From NCBI GenBank assembly GCA_028285145.1, contig JANQQC010000047.1, forward strand, positions 124,001-188,000: a stretch of DNA of 64,000 nt, read 5' to 3'. How positions within the stretch are numbered: position 1 is the first letter of the stretch; the number at the start of each line of letters is the position of its first letter. The position numbers and the translations under genes are program-made. This document shows, piece by piece, positions 24,868 to 34,193 of the stretch. The stretch comes from Hyphomonadaceae bacterium. Lineage in GTDB: Bacteria > Pseudomonadota > Alphaproteobacteria > Caulobacterales > Hyphomonadaceae. Below the pieces are notes generated by a model. The model did not search any database. It was not told the origin of the DNA and saw only the letters and a program-made list of their open reading frames with translations.

Positions 24868-25083
24868 GCCCGTCATGTGGGTAAACTTGATGGCGGCGCA
24901 GCATCGGGAAGAGAGAGCGCCGCGCCGCCAAGTGTTTGCGTCCCCCTTCAACACCGAGGGTGTGTGAAGCCGCATTCACTAGGGATGAATATTGCGCCGA
25001 CTTGGACAGGAGTCACGCAGGTTTCCCACACAAACGCCGATTTTCACAAAACCGTCACGCAAAATGGCGCTTCTGCGCCGACT

Positions 25084-26112
25084 TTAGATCAGGCCAGCCT
25101 TGTCGAGCTTGTCGATCACGCGTCTCTGGCGATCGATGTAGAACTCCCGGGCTGGCGTGGACTGGCCATCGCCAAGCCCATTACGCTCAGCGGCGCTTGT
25201 CCCTTGATAGGCCCCGGCCCAGAGCTCCATGGGGTGCCGGGAGATGAGGTTTCCCATGCCGGGCCGGCGGCGATAACGGCGCAGCGCGTCGATATCGATT
25301 TCAGAGACAGCGTTGATCGACTCGCCCGGCCCGGCCTTTGCCAGGATGTGCCCCTTGAAGCCAACGATCTCGGACCCGCCATCGGTTGAGTTTTCGGGGA
25401 TGTCGATCCCTGTCAGCCCACCCGAATTTGCCGAGACAATGTAAGCCATATTCTCCACCGCCCTCGCCCGGCGTGTGATCGACTTTGGCGTCGGGTCCGG
25501 GCTCGAGACCTCGCTGGAGGAATGCACGAAGACCTCCGCTCCGCGGCTGGCATGAATGCGCGCGATCTCCGGATAGAGAATTTCTTCGGATGCTATCGCA
25601 GCCAGACGCCCGATCTCGGTATCGGCAACCGGAAAGACCGCCGCCCCGCCATAGGCATCGAGATATGAGTCCCAGACGTCGAATGGGGATGGTGCGAACA
25701 TTGAGATCAATCGCCGATAGCGAAGAACGGTCTCTCCGGAGGGCGCGATCACGGTGGACGCCTGAAAGTAGAGTGCCGGAAAATGCGGATCGCGCTCGTA
25801 GTGGTTGCCCGCGATGAACACGCCGGCCTCGCTCGCAATCTTCGCAAATGCCTCGTATTCCGGGCCGCCGATTTCGAAAGCCGCCTTCTCGCGCCAGGTC
25901 GCGGCGTCCTCGCCCCAGGGAAAGCTCGTTACGGCGTATTCCGGGAGCACGACGAGTTTCATATCCGCGCCCAAAAAACGCTTGGCGTTGACGATCTGGC
26001 CGCCGATGCGGGCGATGTTGTCGGCGATGGCGATGCGCGCCTCATCGCCTTCAAGACGGTTCACGGCGCGGCACAAGGTCTGCAAAGCAAGCGCGGAATA
26101 GGCTAGAGCCAT
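25084..26112 (-). CDS. Nitrilase/carbon-nitrogen hydrolase family protein lacking the usual catalytic Cys
   Basis: The 342-residue product starts at ATG 26112, preceded by a perfect AGGAGG. The fold signatures LVVLPEYAVTSF (catalytic Glu) and VIAPSGETVLRYRR are present. At the nucleophile elbow, where nitrilases carry a Cys (ICYD-RFPE), this protein reads AIASEEILYPEIAR: the site is Ser or Ala. The Lys of the triad also appears to be Arg. Family members cleave amides or nitriles through a Cys thioester, so this one may be a divergent subfamily or catalytically altered. It is divergent from a GntR regulator, a common pairing for control. Confidence 0.8.
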   Translation of the reverse strand: MALAYSALALQTLCRAVNRLEGDEARIAIADNIARIGGQIVNAKRFLGADMKLVVLPEYAVTSFPWGEDAATWREKAAFEIGGPEYEAFAKIASEAGVFIAGNHYERDPHFPALYFQASTVIAPSGETVLRYRRLISMFAPSPFDVWDSYLDAYGGAAVFPVADTEIGRLAAIASEEILYPEIARIHASRGAEVFVHSSSEVSSPDPTPKSITRRARAVENMAYIVSANSGGLTGIDIPENSTDGGSEIVGFKGHILAKAGPGESINAVSEIDIDALRRYRRRPGMGNLISRHPMELWAGAYQGTSAAERNGLGDGQSTPAREFYIDRQRRVIDKLDKAGLI

Positions 26113-26191
26113 GATTGGCCTCCTGACGGGAGCGTGTATCCTGCCGCTAGATAGCCGTCTTATGTGATCGGTCAAAACGGAGCCCGAGCGA

Positions 26192-26983
26192 ATGCTCTCA
26201 GATGTTGCCCTCGATATCAGTGCCGACCAGATCGATGATACGGCCGATTCCCCGCTCTATCAGCAGATATATGCGCTATTGCGGGAGCAGATTATCTCCG
26301 GTGCTGTCCCGACAAATGCGCGCCTTCCCGCCGAACAGGAGCTGACCGAACGGCTCGGCGTGTCCCGAATCACGGTGAAGCGGGCGATGAACGAGTTGGC
26401 GACATCCGGTCTTGTCCGCCGTCATCGGGGCCGGGGCACAGTCGTTGTTTTCGATGCTGCGGCACCGACGGTCAAAGGCAGCTTCAGCACCTTGATCGAT
26501 GGCCTCACACGCATGGGGCTAGACACCGAGGTAAACCTGCTCGATTGCGCAACGATCACGCCTGACCCGGAAACCGCTGAAGCGCTCGAGCTGAAAGGCA
26601 AGGCCAAAGTCCAGCGCATTGTCCGCCTGCGGAAGCTGGAAGGCGAGCCCTTCTCCTATCTCATCACCTGCATCCCGGCGGATGTCGCCAAAGGGTACTC
26701 GGACGATGAACTCGCGACCGAGTCACTCATTGCTCTTCTGGAGAAGGCCGGACACGCGCCGAAAGAAGCGGAACAGACGATCACCGCGATCGCGGCGGAA
26801 GCTGCTGTCGCCTCCGTGCTTGGCGTTACGCCCGGCTCTCCCCTGCTCCGGATTCATCGCGTCATGCGCGATGCGGAGGGACGTCCGGTACAGGACATTA
26901 CCGCCCACTACCGGGCCGACCGGTTCCAGTATCATATGCGCCTTACACGCGATGCTGACGAGGACTGGACCGAGACCAACTAA
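26192..26983 (+). CDS. GntR-family transcriptional regulator (HutC/UTRA type)
   Basis: The 263-residue protein has an N-terminal winged helix (PLYQQIYALLREQIISG, then ERLGVSRITVKRAMNELATSG and RRHRGRGTVV) and a C-terminal UTRA effector domain ending in DITAHYRADRFQYHMRL. HutC-type regulators are usually repressors of adjacent catabolic operons that respond to a pathway intermediate. It lies between the divergent nitrilase-like gene and the forward FAD-oxidase operon, so both are candidate targets. The identical 17-mer at 27016 and 48124 could be its operator. Confidence 0.95.
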   Translation: MLSDVALDISADQIDDTADSPLYQQIYALLREQIISGAVPTNARLPAEQELTERLGVSRITVKRAMNELATSGLVRRHRGRGTVVVFDAAAPTVKGSFSTLIDGLTRMGLDTEVNLLDCATITPDPETAEALELKGKAKVQRIVRLRKLEGEPFSYLITCIPADVAKGYSDDELATESLIALLEKAGHAPKEAEQTITAIAAEAAVASVLGVTPGSPLLRIHRVMRDAEGRPVQDITAHYRADRFQYHMRLTRDADEDWTETN

Positions 26984-27015
26984 GTGTCGAAACGCCGCTC
27001 TCGCCAAGCGCGCTT

Positions 27016-27032
27016 TAAATGATATATCTTTT
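27016..27032. promoter_or_regulatory. AT-rich 17-mer, copy 1 (candidate operator)
   Basis: TAAATGATATATCTTTT contains the perfect palindrome GATATATC with near-symmetric A and T flanks. An exact second copy lies at 48124-48140 in another promoter region. This copy is 23 bp before the ATG of the membrane-protein gene, just upstream of its AAGGAGG, where a repressor would block initiation. Confidence 0.5.
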
Positions 27033-27055
27033 CCGGAAGGAGGCGGGAATCCGGA

Positions 27056-27721
27056 ATGGACCTGGCGATACTCACGCTGCTGCACATCCTCATCCTCGTC
27101 TACTGGCTGGGGGGAGACCTTGGCGCGTTCTATGCCAGCCGCTTCCTGACGGCTCCTGATGTTCCAACAGACCGCCGACTGTTTGCCGCCAAGATTGTCA
27201 ATGATGTGGACATGGCTCCGCGCACCGCGCTGATCCTTGCTTTCCCGACAGGTTTCCTGCTGGCGCAGGCCACGGGCTGGATTGGCGGACCGCCCATCTG
27301 GGGATGGATCGCGCTCGGCCTGGGGCTGGTCTGGCTGGCGCTCGCCTGGGCATTGCACCTCAATCATGGTGCCGGTGGCTGGATGAAGACCGTCGATACC
27401 ATCATTCGCTGGGCCGCTATTGCCGCGCTTGTGGGCGCGGCAATAGCGGCACTTTCAGGGTTACTTGCCCTTCCCGCCTTTCTCGCCGTGAAGTTTCTTC
27501 TGCTCGCCAGCGCCATTTTCATGGGACTGATGATCCGCATCGTCCTGAAACCGCTCGGACCGGCACTTGTCGGGCTAACCGGGGACACGCCCGCTGCGGC
27601 TGAGGGCGCGCTGGCGACAACGCTGAAGCGCGCCCGACCGCTTGTCATGATAATCTGGGCACTCATCGTGTCCGCCGCTTTTGTCGGGCTGCAGCCCGCC
27701 TTGTTCAACGGAGCCTACTAG
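27056..27721 (+). CDS. Membrane protein of unknown function heading the oxidase operon
   Basis: The 221-residue product is strongly hydrophobic with about six membrane segments. The first segment carries LHILILVYWLGGDLGAFYASR, whose His and Trp-Leu-Gly-Gly recall CopD- or DUF2269-like heme/metal membrane proteins, but I cannot name the family. A second segment has LHLNHGAGGW. A strong AAGGAGG precedes the ATG. It lies 2 bp before the FAD oxidase gene and may accept electrons from it or anchor it; this is inference from context. Confidence 0.78.
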   Translation: MDLAILTLLHILILVYWLGGDLGAFYASRFLTAPDVPTDRRLFAAKIVNDVDMAPRTALILAFPTGFLLAQATGWIGGPPIWGWIALGLGLVWLALAWALHLNHGAGGWMKTVDTIIRWAAIAALVGAAIAALSGLLALPAFLAVKFLLLASAIFMGLMIRIVLKPLGPALVGLTGDTPAAAEGALATTLKRARPLVMIIWALIVSAAFVGLQPALFNGAY

Positions 27722-27723
27722 CC

Positions 27724-29313
27724 ATGCCTGACGACATCTCTTCGGCCACCACCGAACTTACTTCCGTCCTCAAACAGGTGCTCGGCGCGGATGGCCTGAA
27801 AGACGATCCCGCGACCATCGAGCTGATGAGCCAGGACATCTGGGCGAAAGGTCATGCTGCCGACTTTGTCGCGGTGCCAGAGACCGTCGAGCAATTGCAG
27901 GCGACCGTCCGCGCTGCCTATGAACGAGGCGTTCCGCTCAATCCTCGCGGCGGCGGCATGTCCTACACCAAGGCCTATGCACCGGACCGCGACGGCGTCG
28001 GCATGCTGGACCTGTCCAAGCTCGACAAGGTCGTTGAGGTGAATACGGACGATATGTACGTCACTGTCGAAGCGGGATGCACTTGGGCGACGCTTCATGA
28101 GGCCCTCAAGGCCCAGGGCGTGCGCACGCCCTTTTGGGGCCCGCTCTCCGGGCTGACCTCTACGATTGGCGGCGGCCTTTCCCAAAACAACGCCTTCTTT
28201 GGAGCAGGCAAATACGGCTCGACGGGTGACAGCGTTCTATCCGTTGCTGTCATTCTCGCCGATGGCACGCTGGTGCGCACGGGCACAGGCGGCACGGCAA
28301 ATGGCAAGCCGTTCTGGCGCCATTACGGACCCGACCTGACGGGCCTGTTTGTCGGTGATGGCGGCGCACTCGGCTACAAGGCAGAGATCACGTTCCGCCT
28401 CATCCCAGCTCCTGAACACGAAGACTGGGCCAGCTACGAATTCGATACACGCGATGCCTGCGGCGAAGCCATGGCCGCACTAATGCGTGAAGACCTGGCC
28501 TGCGAGATTTTCGGCTTCGATCCCAATCTGACAAAAGTTCGCATGGCACGGGCCTCTTTCCTGTCTGATGCGAAGACGCTGACCAATGTGATGAAGAAAC
28601 AGGGGTCCTTCCTCAAAGCGCTGAAGGAAGGCGCGAAGGTCGCTATGGCCGGACGCGGTTTCATGGACGACGCCGCCTACACCCTGCACTTCTCCGTTGA
28701 GGGACGCTCCAAATCCGGCGTTACGGAAGAGCTTGCGATCTTGAAGAAAATTGCGGACGCACATGGCGGCAAGGAGATCGAGAACTCCATTCCAAAGATC
28801 ATCCGCGCCAATCCATTCACACCGCTCAACAATATGCTGGGGCCGCAGGGCGAGCGCTGGGTGCCGATCCACGGGATTGTGCCTGTCAGCGAGGGACCCG
28901 CCTGCTGGCGCGAACTTGAGGATGGCTTCGAGGCCATGCGTGAAGATCTCGACAAGCACGACGTCCTGACCGGCGCATTGGTCACCTCCCTTGGAACAAC
29001 GGGCTATCTGATCGAGCCGGTCTTCATCTGGCCTGAGGAACTGTTCGCCATCCATGAGGAAGCGGTCGAGGATCAGGTGTTGGCCAAGTATCCGCGCTAC
29101 GAGTCGAACCCTGACGCGACCGCCATGGTGGAGAAGGCCCGGCAATTCGTGCTGGACACATTCTCCGCCCACGGAGCCGCGCATTTCCAGATCGGCCGGA
29201 CCTACCCCTACAAGGCCGGCAGGGACCCGAACGCCTTTGCCTTGCTTGAGACCATCAAGGCGAGCCTCGACGAAAACGGGATCGTCAATCCCGGCGCTCT
29301 TGGGCTCGGTTAG
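27724..29313 (+). CDS. FAD-linked oxidase (PCMH-type, vanillyl-alcohol oxidase/glycolate oxidase-like)
   Basis: The 529-residue flavoprotein has an N-terminal PCMH-type FAD-binding domain (FVAVPETVEQLQATVRAA, NPRGGGMSYTKAY, TVEAGCTWATLHEAL, GGGLSQNN) and a C-terminal oxidase cap. The best family guess is the 4-cresol dehydrogenase, vanillyl-alcohol oxidase or D-lactate dehydrogenase group, which oxidises alcohols or hydroxy acids. It is followed 3 bp later by an aldehyde dehydrogenase, which fits an alcohol-to-acid sequence. The electron acceptor is unknown; the preceding membrane protein is a candidate. Confidence 0.88.
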   Translation: MPDDISSATTELTSVLKQVLGADGLKDDPATIELMSQDIWAKGHAADFVAVPETVEQLQATVRAAYERGVPLNPRGGGMSYTKAYAPDRDGVGMLDLSKLDKVVEVNTDDMYVTVEAGCTWATLHEALKAQGVRTPFWGPLSGLTSTIGGGLSQNNAFFGAGKYGSTGDSVLSVAVILADGTLVRTGTGGTANGKPFWRHYGPDLTGLFVGDGGALGYKAEITFRLIPAPEHEDWASYEFDTRDACGEAMAALMREDLACEIFGFDPNLTKVRMARASFLSDAKTLTNVMKKQGSFLKALKEGAKVAMAGRGFMDDAAYTLHFSVEGRSKSGVTEELAILKKIADAHGGKEIENSIPKIIRANPFTPLNNMLGPQGERWVPIHGIVPVSEGPACWRELEDGFEAMREDLDKHDVLTGALVTSLGTTGYLIEPVFIWPEELFAIHEEAVEDQVLAKYPRYESNPDATAMVEKARQFVLDTFSAHGAAHFQIGRTYPYKAGRDPNAFALLETIKASLDENGIVNPGALGLG

Positions 29314-29316
29314 CCA

Positions 29317-30741
29317 ATGAGCCGGCAACTGAATGTCCGGAACCCCCGGACGGGCAAGATAGATTTTCACATCAATGCTGCAGACGCCGCAGAAATTGGT
29401 GAAGCGGCAAACCGGCTGCGACTGGCCCAGGCCGAATGGCGAGACAGATCGCTAGAGGATCGCTCGGCTGCCCTGGCAAAGCTCGCCAACACCCTGACCG
29501 AAGCAAAGCCCGAGATTGCGAAAGCGCTCGAAGCAGACACAGGCCGCCGACGCATTGCCGCCATGGAAGTGGACGGCGTCGTCGGGTCGATCCATGGCTG
29601 GATCGCTCAAGCCCCGCATCTGTTGCCTGAAGGCTGGACGGACGGGCGCATGAACCCCGCGATCCGGCATGCGCCGCAATTCGTTCCTTACGCATTGGTA
29701 GGTGTCATCTCGCCTTGGAATTTTCCGATGACGCTGTCGATGATCGACACGATTCCCGCCCTGCTCGCAGGCTGCGCCGTGATGATCAAACCATCGGAAG
29801 TCACACCGCGTTTTGCCGCCCCCTTCCTGAGCGCGATTGAGGCAGCCGGGCTATCCGATGTCCTCACTATCGTTCAGGGGGATGGGGCGACCGGCGCGGC
29901 ACTGATCGAGTCCGTTGATGCGGTGTGCTTTACCGGTTCGGTAGCGACTGGGCGAAAAGTCGCTGCCGGAGCCGCTGCGCGCATGATCCCGGCTTTCCTC
30001 GAACTTGGCGGAAAAGACCCACTGATCGTTCTGGCAGATGCAGATGTTGAACAGGCCACAAATGCTGCGTTGCGCGGGTCCGTTCTCTCAACCGGTCAGG
30101 CCTGCCAGTCCATTGAACGCATCTACGTTCAGCAGCCGCTTCTGGAACGATTCCTCCAGCGTCTTGTTGAGAAGGCTGGCGCAGCGCGCCTGAACTGGCC
30201 GGACATTACGGTCGGCGAGATCGGCCCGATTATCTTCGACAGGCAGGCCGCCATCCTTGAAGACCACATTACAGACGCTCGCAACAATGGTGCGCGTGTT
30301 CTCACAGGCGGAGAGATTGAAACGCATGGTGGCGGGCTTTGGCTGAGGCCGACGGTGATTGCTGATGTGACGCAAGACATGAAGGTCATGCGGGAGGAAA
30401 CCTTTGGGCCGATTATGGCGGTGATGGGCTTCAGTGACGAAGAGGAAGCTGTGCGCCTCGCCAATGACACAGAGTATGGGCTGTCCGCGGCTGTGTTCGC
30501 GGGATCAATCGAACGGGCGGAAGCAATCGGCCGCCGCATCGATGCCGGGGCCGTCAGCTTGAACGATGCGGCGCTGACCGCCCTCTTCCATGAGGCAGAG
30601 AAGCATTCCTTCAAACTGTCCGGACTCGGCGGCTCAAGGATGGGCCCAGCAGGGTTCCAGCGTTTCTTGCGGCGCAAGGCGCTGATCGCTAATACAGGCG
30701 CGCCCGCGCCACTTGGCGCTTTTGCCGAGGACGCCGTTTGA
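29317..30741 (+). CDS. Aldehyde dehydrogenase
   Basis: The 474-residue NAD(P)-dependent aldehyde dehydrogenase has the catalytic Glu in LELGGKDP, the nucleophile Cys in TGQACQSIE, the substrate-Asn segment VISPWNFPMTLS and the ending LGGSRMGPAGF. It converts an aldehyde to the acid. Placed directly after the FAD oxidase and overlapping the enoyl-CoA hydratase start by 4 bp, it likely uses the product of that oxidase. Confidence 0.94.
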   Translation: MSRQLNVRNPRTGKIDFHINAADAAEIGEAANRLRLAQAEWRDRSLEDRSAALAKLANTLTEAKPEIAKALEADTGRRRIAAMEVDGVVGSIHGWIAQAPHLLPEGWTDGRMNPAIRHAPQFVPYALVGVISPWNFPMTLSMIDTIPALLAGCAVMIKPSEVTPRFAAPFLSAIEAAGLSDVLTIVQGDGATGAALIESVDAVCFTGSVATGRKVAAGAAARMIPAFLELGGKDPLIVLADADVEQATNAALRGSVLSTGQACQSIERIYVQQPLLERFLQRLVEKAGAARLNWPDITVGEIGPIIFDRQAAILEDHITDARNNGARVLTGGEIETHGGGLWLRPTVIADVTQDMKVMREETFGPIMAVMGFSDEEEAVRLANDTEYGLSAAVFAGSIERAEAIGRRIDAGAVSLNDAALTALFHEAEKHSFKLSGLGGSRMGPAGFQRFLRRKALIANTGAPAPLGAFAEDAV

Positions 30742-31520
30742 CCCCTTCCATACGCCTGGACATTGAAGCCCCCTTCGCCGAACTCGTGCTCAACAAACCG
30801 GAAAAGCGCAATGCGCTTTCGGTGGATATGTGGGCTGCAATCCCTGAGCTGATCGCGCAGGCCGAGGCCGCCGAACAGGTCAAGGTCGTTATCATTCATG
30901 GCGGCGACGCTGGCGCGTTCGCGGCTGGAGCGGACATCTCCGAATTCGAAACGACCTACGCGACTGCAGAGAGCGCAGCCGCCTCCGGTGACACGATCGC
31001 ACGCGCGCTCGACGCCGTTGAGGCCTGCAAAAAACCTGTCGTCGCAGCGATTGAAGGCGCTTGCGTCGGGGGCGGCGTCAGCCTTGCCATGGCAGCAGAC
31101 CTGCGGGTGGCGTCGGAGTCCTCGAAGTTCGGTGTCACACCCGGCAAGCTTGGCCTCGTTTACCCGGCTGGCGACACGCGGCGGCTCCTCGCCGCGATTG
31201 GACCAAGCGCGACCAAGGACATTCTGTTTACCGGTCGTGTTTTCATGGCTGACGAAGCCAAATCCATCGGGCTGATAGACCGAATTTCAGACGCGGGCGA
31301 AGCTCTGAGCGCCGCGCGCGCCTTCGCTGGCGACATCGCGGCGATCTCACAATGGTCGACGCGGGCGACCAAGAAAATGATCGCCGGCATTGAGACAGGC
31401 TGGACCGAAGCGAGCCCGGAAGCCCGTGCACTGTTTCTGGAAGGCTTCTCGAACGAGGACTTCGAAGAAGGGTATCGCGCCTTCCTTCAGAAACGCCCGG
31501 CAGATTTCACCTTCAAGTGA
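30738..31520 (+). CDS. Enoyl-CoA hydratase/isomerase family protein
   Basis: The 260-residue crotonase-fold protein shows GAFAAGADISEF and EGACVGGGVSLAMAADLRVAS. The position usually holding the first catalytic Glu is in GVTPGKLGLVYPAG, where I do not see a clear Glu, so it may be a dehydratase or isomerase variant. It is the last gene of the oxidase operon and overlaps the convergent amidase gene by 8 bp. Confidence 0.9.
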   Translation: MTPSIRLDIEAPFAELVLNKPEKRNALSVDMWAAIPELIAQAEAAEQVKVVIIHGGDAGAFAAGADISEFETTYATAESAAASGDTIARALDAVEACKKPVVAAIEGACVGGGVSLAMAADLRVASESSKFGVTPGKLGLVYPAGDTRRLLAAIGPSATKDILFTGRVFMADEAKSIGLIDRISDAGEALSAARAFAGDIAAISQWSTRATKKMIAGIETGWTEASPEARALFLEGFSNEDFEEGYRAFLQKRPADFTFK

Positions 31521-32796
31521 AGCCAGGCGGCATGGGTGGCGCGCCGAAGAGAGCCTCCAAGGCGGCGGCGGCACTCAACGTCTCAGCGTCCTTGCCTTCC
31601 GGCCCAATCACCTGAAGCGACAATGGCAGACCGTCATCCGACAGGCCGGTGAAGACCGATGTGGCGGGCAGCGCAGCAAAATCTGCCCACGCCGTAAAGT
31701 CGGCCTGGTTCGCGGGCGCGGCCTCATCGAACGAGAACGCTGTCTGGGGCGCGGTGGGCGCGAGAATGAAATCGACATCATCAAACGCGGTAGGTGCGGC
31801 CCGGCGCACCGCTGCCACATGATCATAAGCTGCTTCAATGTCGGCTTCGGGCCGTCCCGCACCCCATTCTAGAAGCTTTCGGAAGGCCTCACTAAACCCC
31901 TCAGGGTCCGCCGACAGGCGCTCGTCATGAATGGCTGCGCCTTCCACTTCCGAAACGAGCAAACCAGCGCGACGGGACTTCCCATAGTCATAAACCGGCG
32001 GCTTGATCGGCGTGGTCTCACCGCCAGATTTGCGGATGCGTTCAACGGCCGCTCTGAAGCCGGCTTCGACATCATGAGCGAGATCAACATCGCCCGAGCT
32101 GTCCCAGAGGCCGAACCGCAAGGCTGACAGGTCTGCCTTTCCGAGTGTGATGCTCTGCCCTGATAGTACACCGAGCGTCGCCGAAAGCCGGCTCACATCC
32201 CGCGCATGTGGCCCGACATGATCAAGCGTGTGCGACAGGGCAAGAACGCCATCATTGGAGACAAATCCAGTGGTCGGCTTGTGGCCTTGAATGCCGCAAT
32301 AGGCAGAAGGAATCCGAACACTCCCCATCGTATCAGACCCCAGCGCCACGTCGCAGAGCGCGGCCGAGACAGCGGCGGCCGAGCCGCCGGATGATCCGCC
32401 AGGCGTGAAGTCACGTCGCCAGGGATTGTGAGTCCGGCCAAAGGCCTCATTGTCAGTGGTCGCGCCAAGCGCACCCTCATGCATGTTCAAGGTTCCAAGA
32501 ATGACGGCACCTGCGGCCCTCAGGCGTTTGACAATCTCTGCGTCAGACGCGGCGATGACATCCCGGTAGGCAGCAATACCAGCATGGTGCGGGAGGCCCG
32601 AGACGGCGATGTTCGCCTTGATACCGAAGCACCATCCATCAATCGCCGAAAGCGGTGCTCCTCTCTCTGCCCGCGTCTTCGCGGCCGCCGCCTCGGCCTC
32701 AGCATCTTCCAGACGAAGATCCAGAAACGCATGGAGCGCCGGGTTATGCTTTTCTATTCTATCAGCATACAAACGAAATGAGTCATCGCTACTCAT
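31513..32796 (-). CDS. Amidase (amidase-signature family)
   Basis: The 427-residue enzyme has a complete Ser-Ser-Lys triad: Lys in CFGIKANIAVSG, the GGSSGGSAAAV segment, and Ser in LGSDTMGSVRIPS. Members cleave amides, allophanate, aminoacyl-tRNA or carbamoyl compounds. It overlaps the CoA ligase gene end by 4 bp and lies downstream of it, so amidase and ligase may release and activate an acid together. Confidence 0.93.
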   Translation of the reverse strand: MSSDDSFRLYADRIEKHNPALHAFLDLRLEDAEAEAAAAKTRAERGAPLSAIDGWCFGIKANIAVSGLPHHAGIAAYRDVIAASDAEIVKRLRAAGAVILGTLNMHEGALGATTDNEAFGRTHNPWRRDFTPGGSSGGSAAAVSAALCDVALGSDTMGSVRIPSAYCGIQGHKPTTGFVSNDGVLALSHTLDHVGPHARDVSRLSATLGVLSGQSITLGKADLSALRFGLWDSSGDVDLAHDVEAGFRAAVERIRKSGGETTPIKPPVYDYGKSRRAGLLVSEVEGAAIHDERLSADPEGFSEAFRKLLEWGAGRPEADIEAAYDHVAAVRRAAPTAFDDVDFILAPTAPQTAFSFDEAAPANQADFTAWADFAALPATSVFTGLSDDGLPLSLQVIGPEGKDAETLSAAAALEALFGAPPMPPGFT

Positions 32797-34190
32797 CCGA
32801 AACGCTCATCGATCAAACGGATCGGCTTCTGCCGAACTTCTGTCTGCGTCAAATCCGAGAGTTGGCCGGGGGCGGCGAGTTCAACGCCGATATCGATGCC
32901 GATTTTCTGCTTGAGGAGCGCGCGCAAGCGGCTCTCCACGGCGTCGGAGCGGTCCCCGGTGACTTCTGCGGCGACAGTGAACTCGTCCCGGCCGGCCTCA
33001 TCGCGAATGGCTTTGCAGATAAACTCCCCCGCAAAGGCTGGGTCTTCTTCGAGCAGCGGACCCATGGCCTGCGGGAAGATGTTGATGCCGCGGATTTTGA
33101 CCATGTTGTCGGAGCGGCCAAGAAAGCCTTCGATCCGCTTGAAGTTCATTCCGATCAAGGACTCGCCGGTCCGCACGCGCGTCACATCATGCGTGTTGAA
33201 CCGGATGATCGGATAGATATCGTCCTTGTAGAGACAGGTGCAGACCATATCCCCGTCCGCCCCATCGGCGACCGGTTTTCCGGAATCGATGTCGCAGACT
33301 TCCAGATACTGGGCGTCCTCCATCACATAAAGGCCATCCCGGTCCGGGCCCTCTCCCGCGATGCAGCCGGTATCGCCCACGCCATACCAGTCGAAGCAGT
33401 CGACACCGCCCCAGGCTTCCGACAAGGCGTCCTTGTCTTCGCGCCCCAGATGACCCGACACCATGCGGATCTTCAGATCCCGAACCGGATCAATGCCCTG
33501 CTCGGCGGCGACCTTGGCGAGCTTCTTGATATAGTCGGCAAAGCCGACAATCACGGTCGCACCAAAATCACGCATCAACTCGACCTGCCGAACCGAGCGT
33601 GTCTCTACCCCCGTCCCGGCAGACATGAAGATGGCACTCGTCCAGTGAATAACGGACTCGCGAACATAGTGTCCGCCATTGATCATCCCGTGACCGTAAA
33701 CCGAGTGGATGACGTCATCCCGTCTCAAGCCCTGAAACCGGTACAGCCGGCCCAGCAGAAGGTTTTGGGCCTCGCGGGACTTCGCGCCGAACAGCAGCAC
33801 CTGCGGCGTTCCCGTTGTCCCTGACGTCGTGTGCATGATGACGGGCGGGCGCTGACCGTCCGGGTATCCCTCAAACCCGGCAAAGTCACCGAAGGGCGGG
33901 TTTGCCTCGATAGAGGCCATGATGTCGGCCTTGTCAAAAACAGGCAGGCTTGGCAGCGTTTCCAGACCTTTGATATCGCCCGCCTCAATACCAGCCTCGC
34001 CCCATAGCCTTTGGTAGAAGGGCGTTCTCCAGGCCCGGTCGACACAACGCGCGAAGAGCTTTTCCTGATGCGCCCGAATCTCATCCTTGCTTCGACTAGC
34101 AAAAGCGATGAAGTCATCCCCGATCGGATGATCGGCCTGCAGGGCGTCCCAGTCCACCGAGTTGAAATAGGTGTTGTGCGTATCTGCCAT
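32793..34190 (-). CDS. Phenylacetate-CoA ligase-like acyl-CoA synthetase
   Basis: The 465-residue AMP-forming enzyme has the phosphate loop TTSGTTGTPQVLLFG, the motif YGVGDTGC, and a PaaK-like C-terminal domain (GFLGRSDNMVKIRGINIFP). PaaK-type ligases activate aromatic or other carboxylic acids to CoA thioesters. It starts 4 bp before the end of the MmgE/PrpD gene and belongs to the reverse run 36877 to 31513. The acid substrate is not known. Confidence 0.93.
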   Translation of the reverse strand: MADTHNTYFNSVDWDALQADHPIGDDFIAFASRSKDEIRAHQEKLFARCVDRAWRTPFYQRLWGEAGIEAGDIKGLETLPSLPVFDKADIMASIEANPPFGDFAGFEGYPDGQRPPVIMHTTSGTTGTPQVLLFGAKSREAQNLLLGRLYRFQGLRRDDVIHSVYGHGMINGGHYVRESVIHWTSAIFMSAGTGVETRSVRQVELMRDFGATVIVGFADYIKKLAKVAAEQGIDPVRDLKIRMVSGHLGREDKDALSEAWGGVDCFDWYGVGDTGCIAGEGPDRDGLYVMEDAQYLEVCDIDSGKPVADGADGDMVCTCLYKDDIYPIIRFNTHDVTRVRTGESLIGMNFKRIEGFLGRSDNMVKIRGINIFPQAMGPLLEEDPAFAGEFICKAIRDEAGRDEFTVAAEVTGDRSDAVESRLRALLKQKIGIDIGVELAAPGQLSDLTQTEVRQKPIRLIDERFG

Positions 34191-34193
34191 GTC

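Noticed and set aside
32655-33824. Forward open frame opposite the CoA ligase
   Set aside because: Antisense shadow with no family motif; the ligase on the other strand has full ATP-binding and PaaK signatures.
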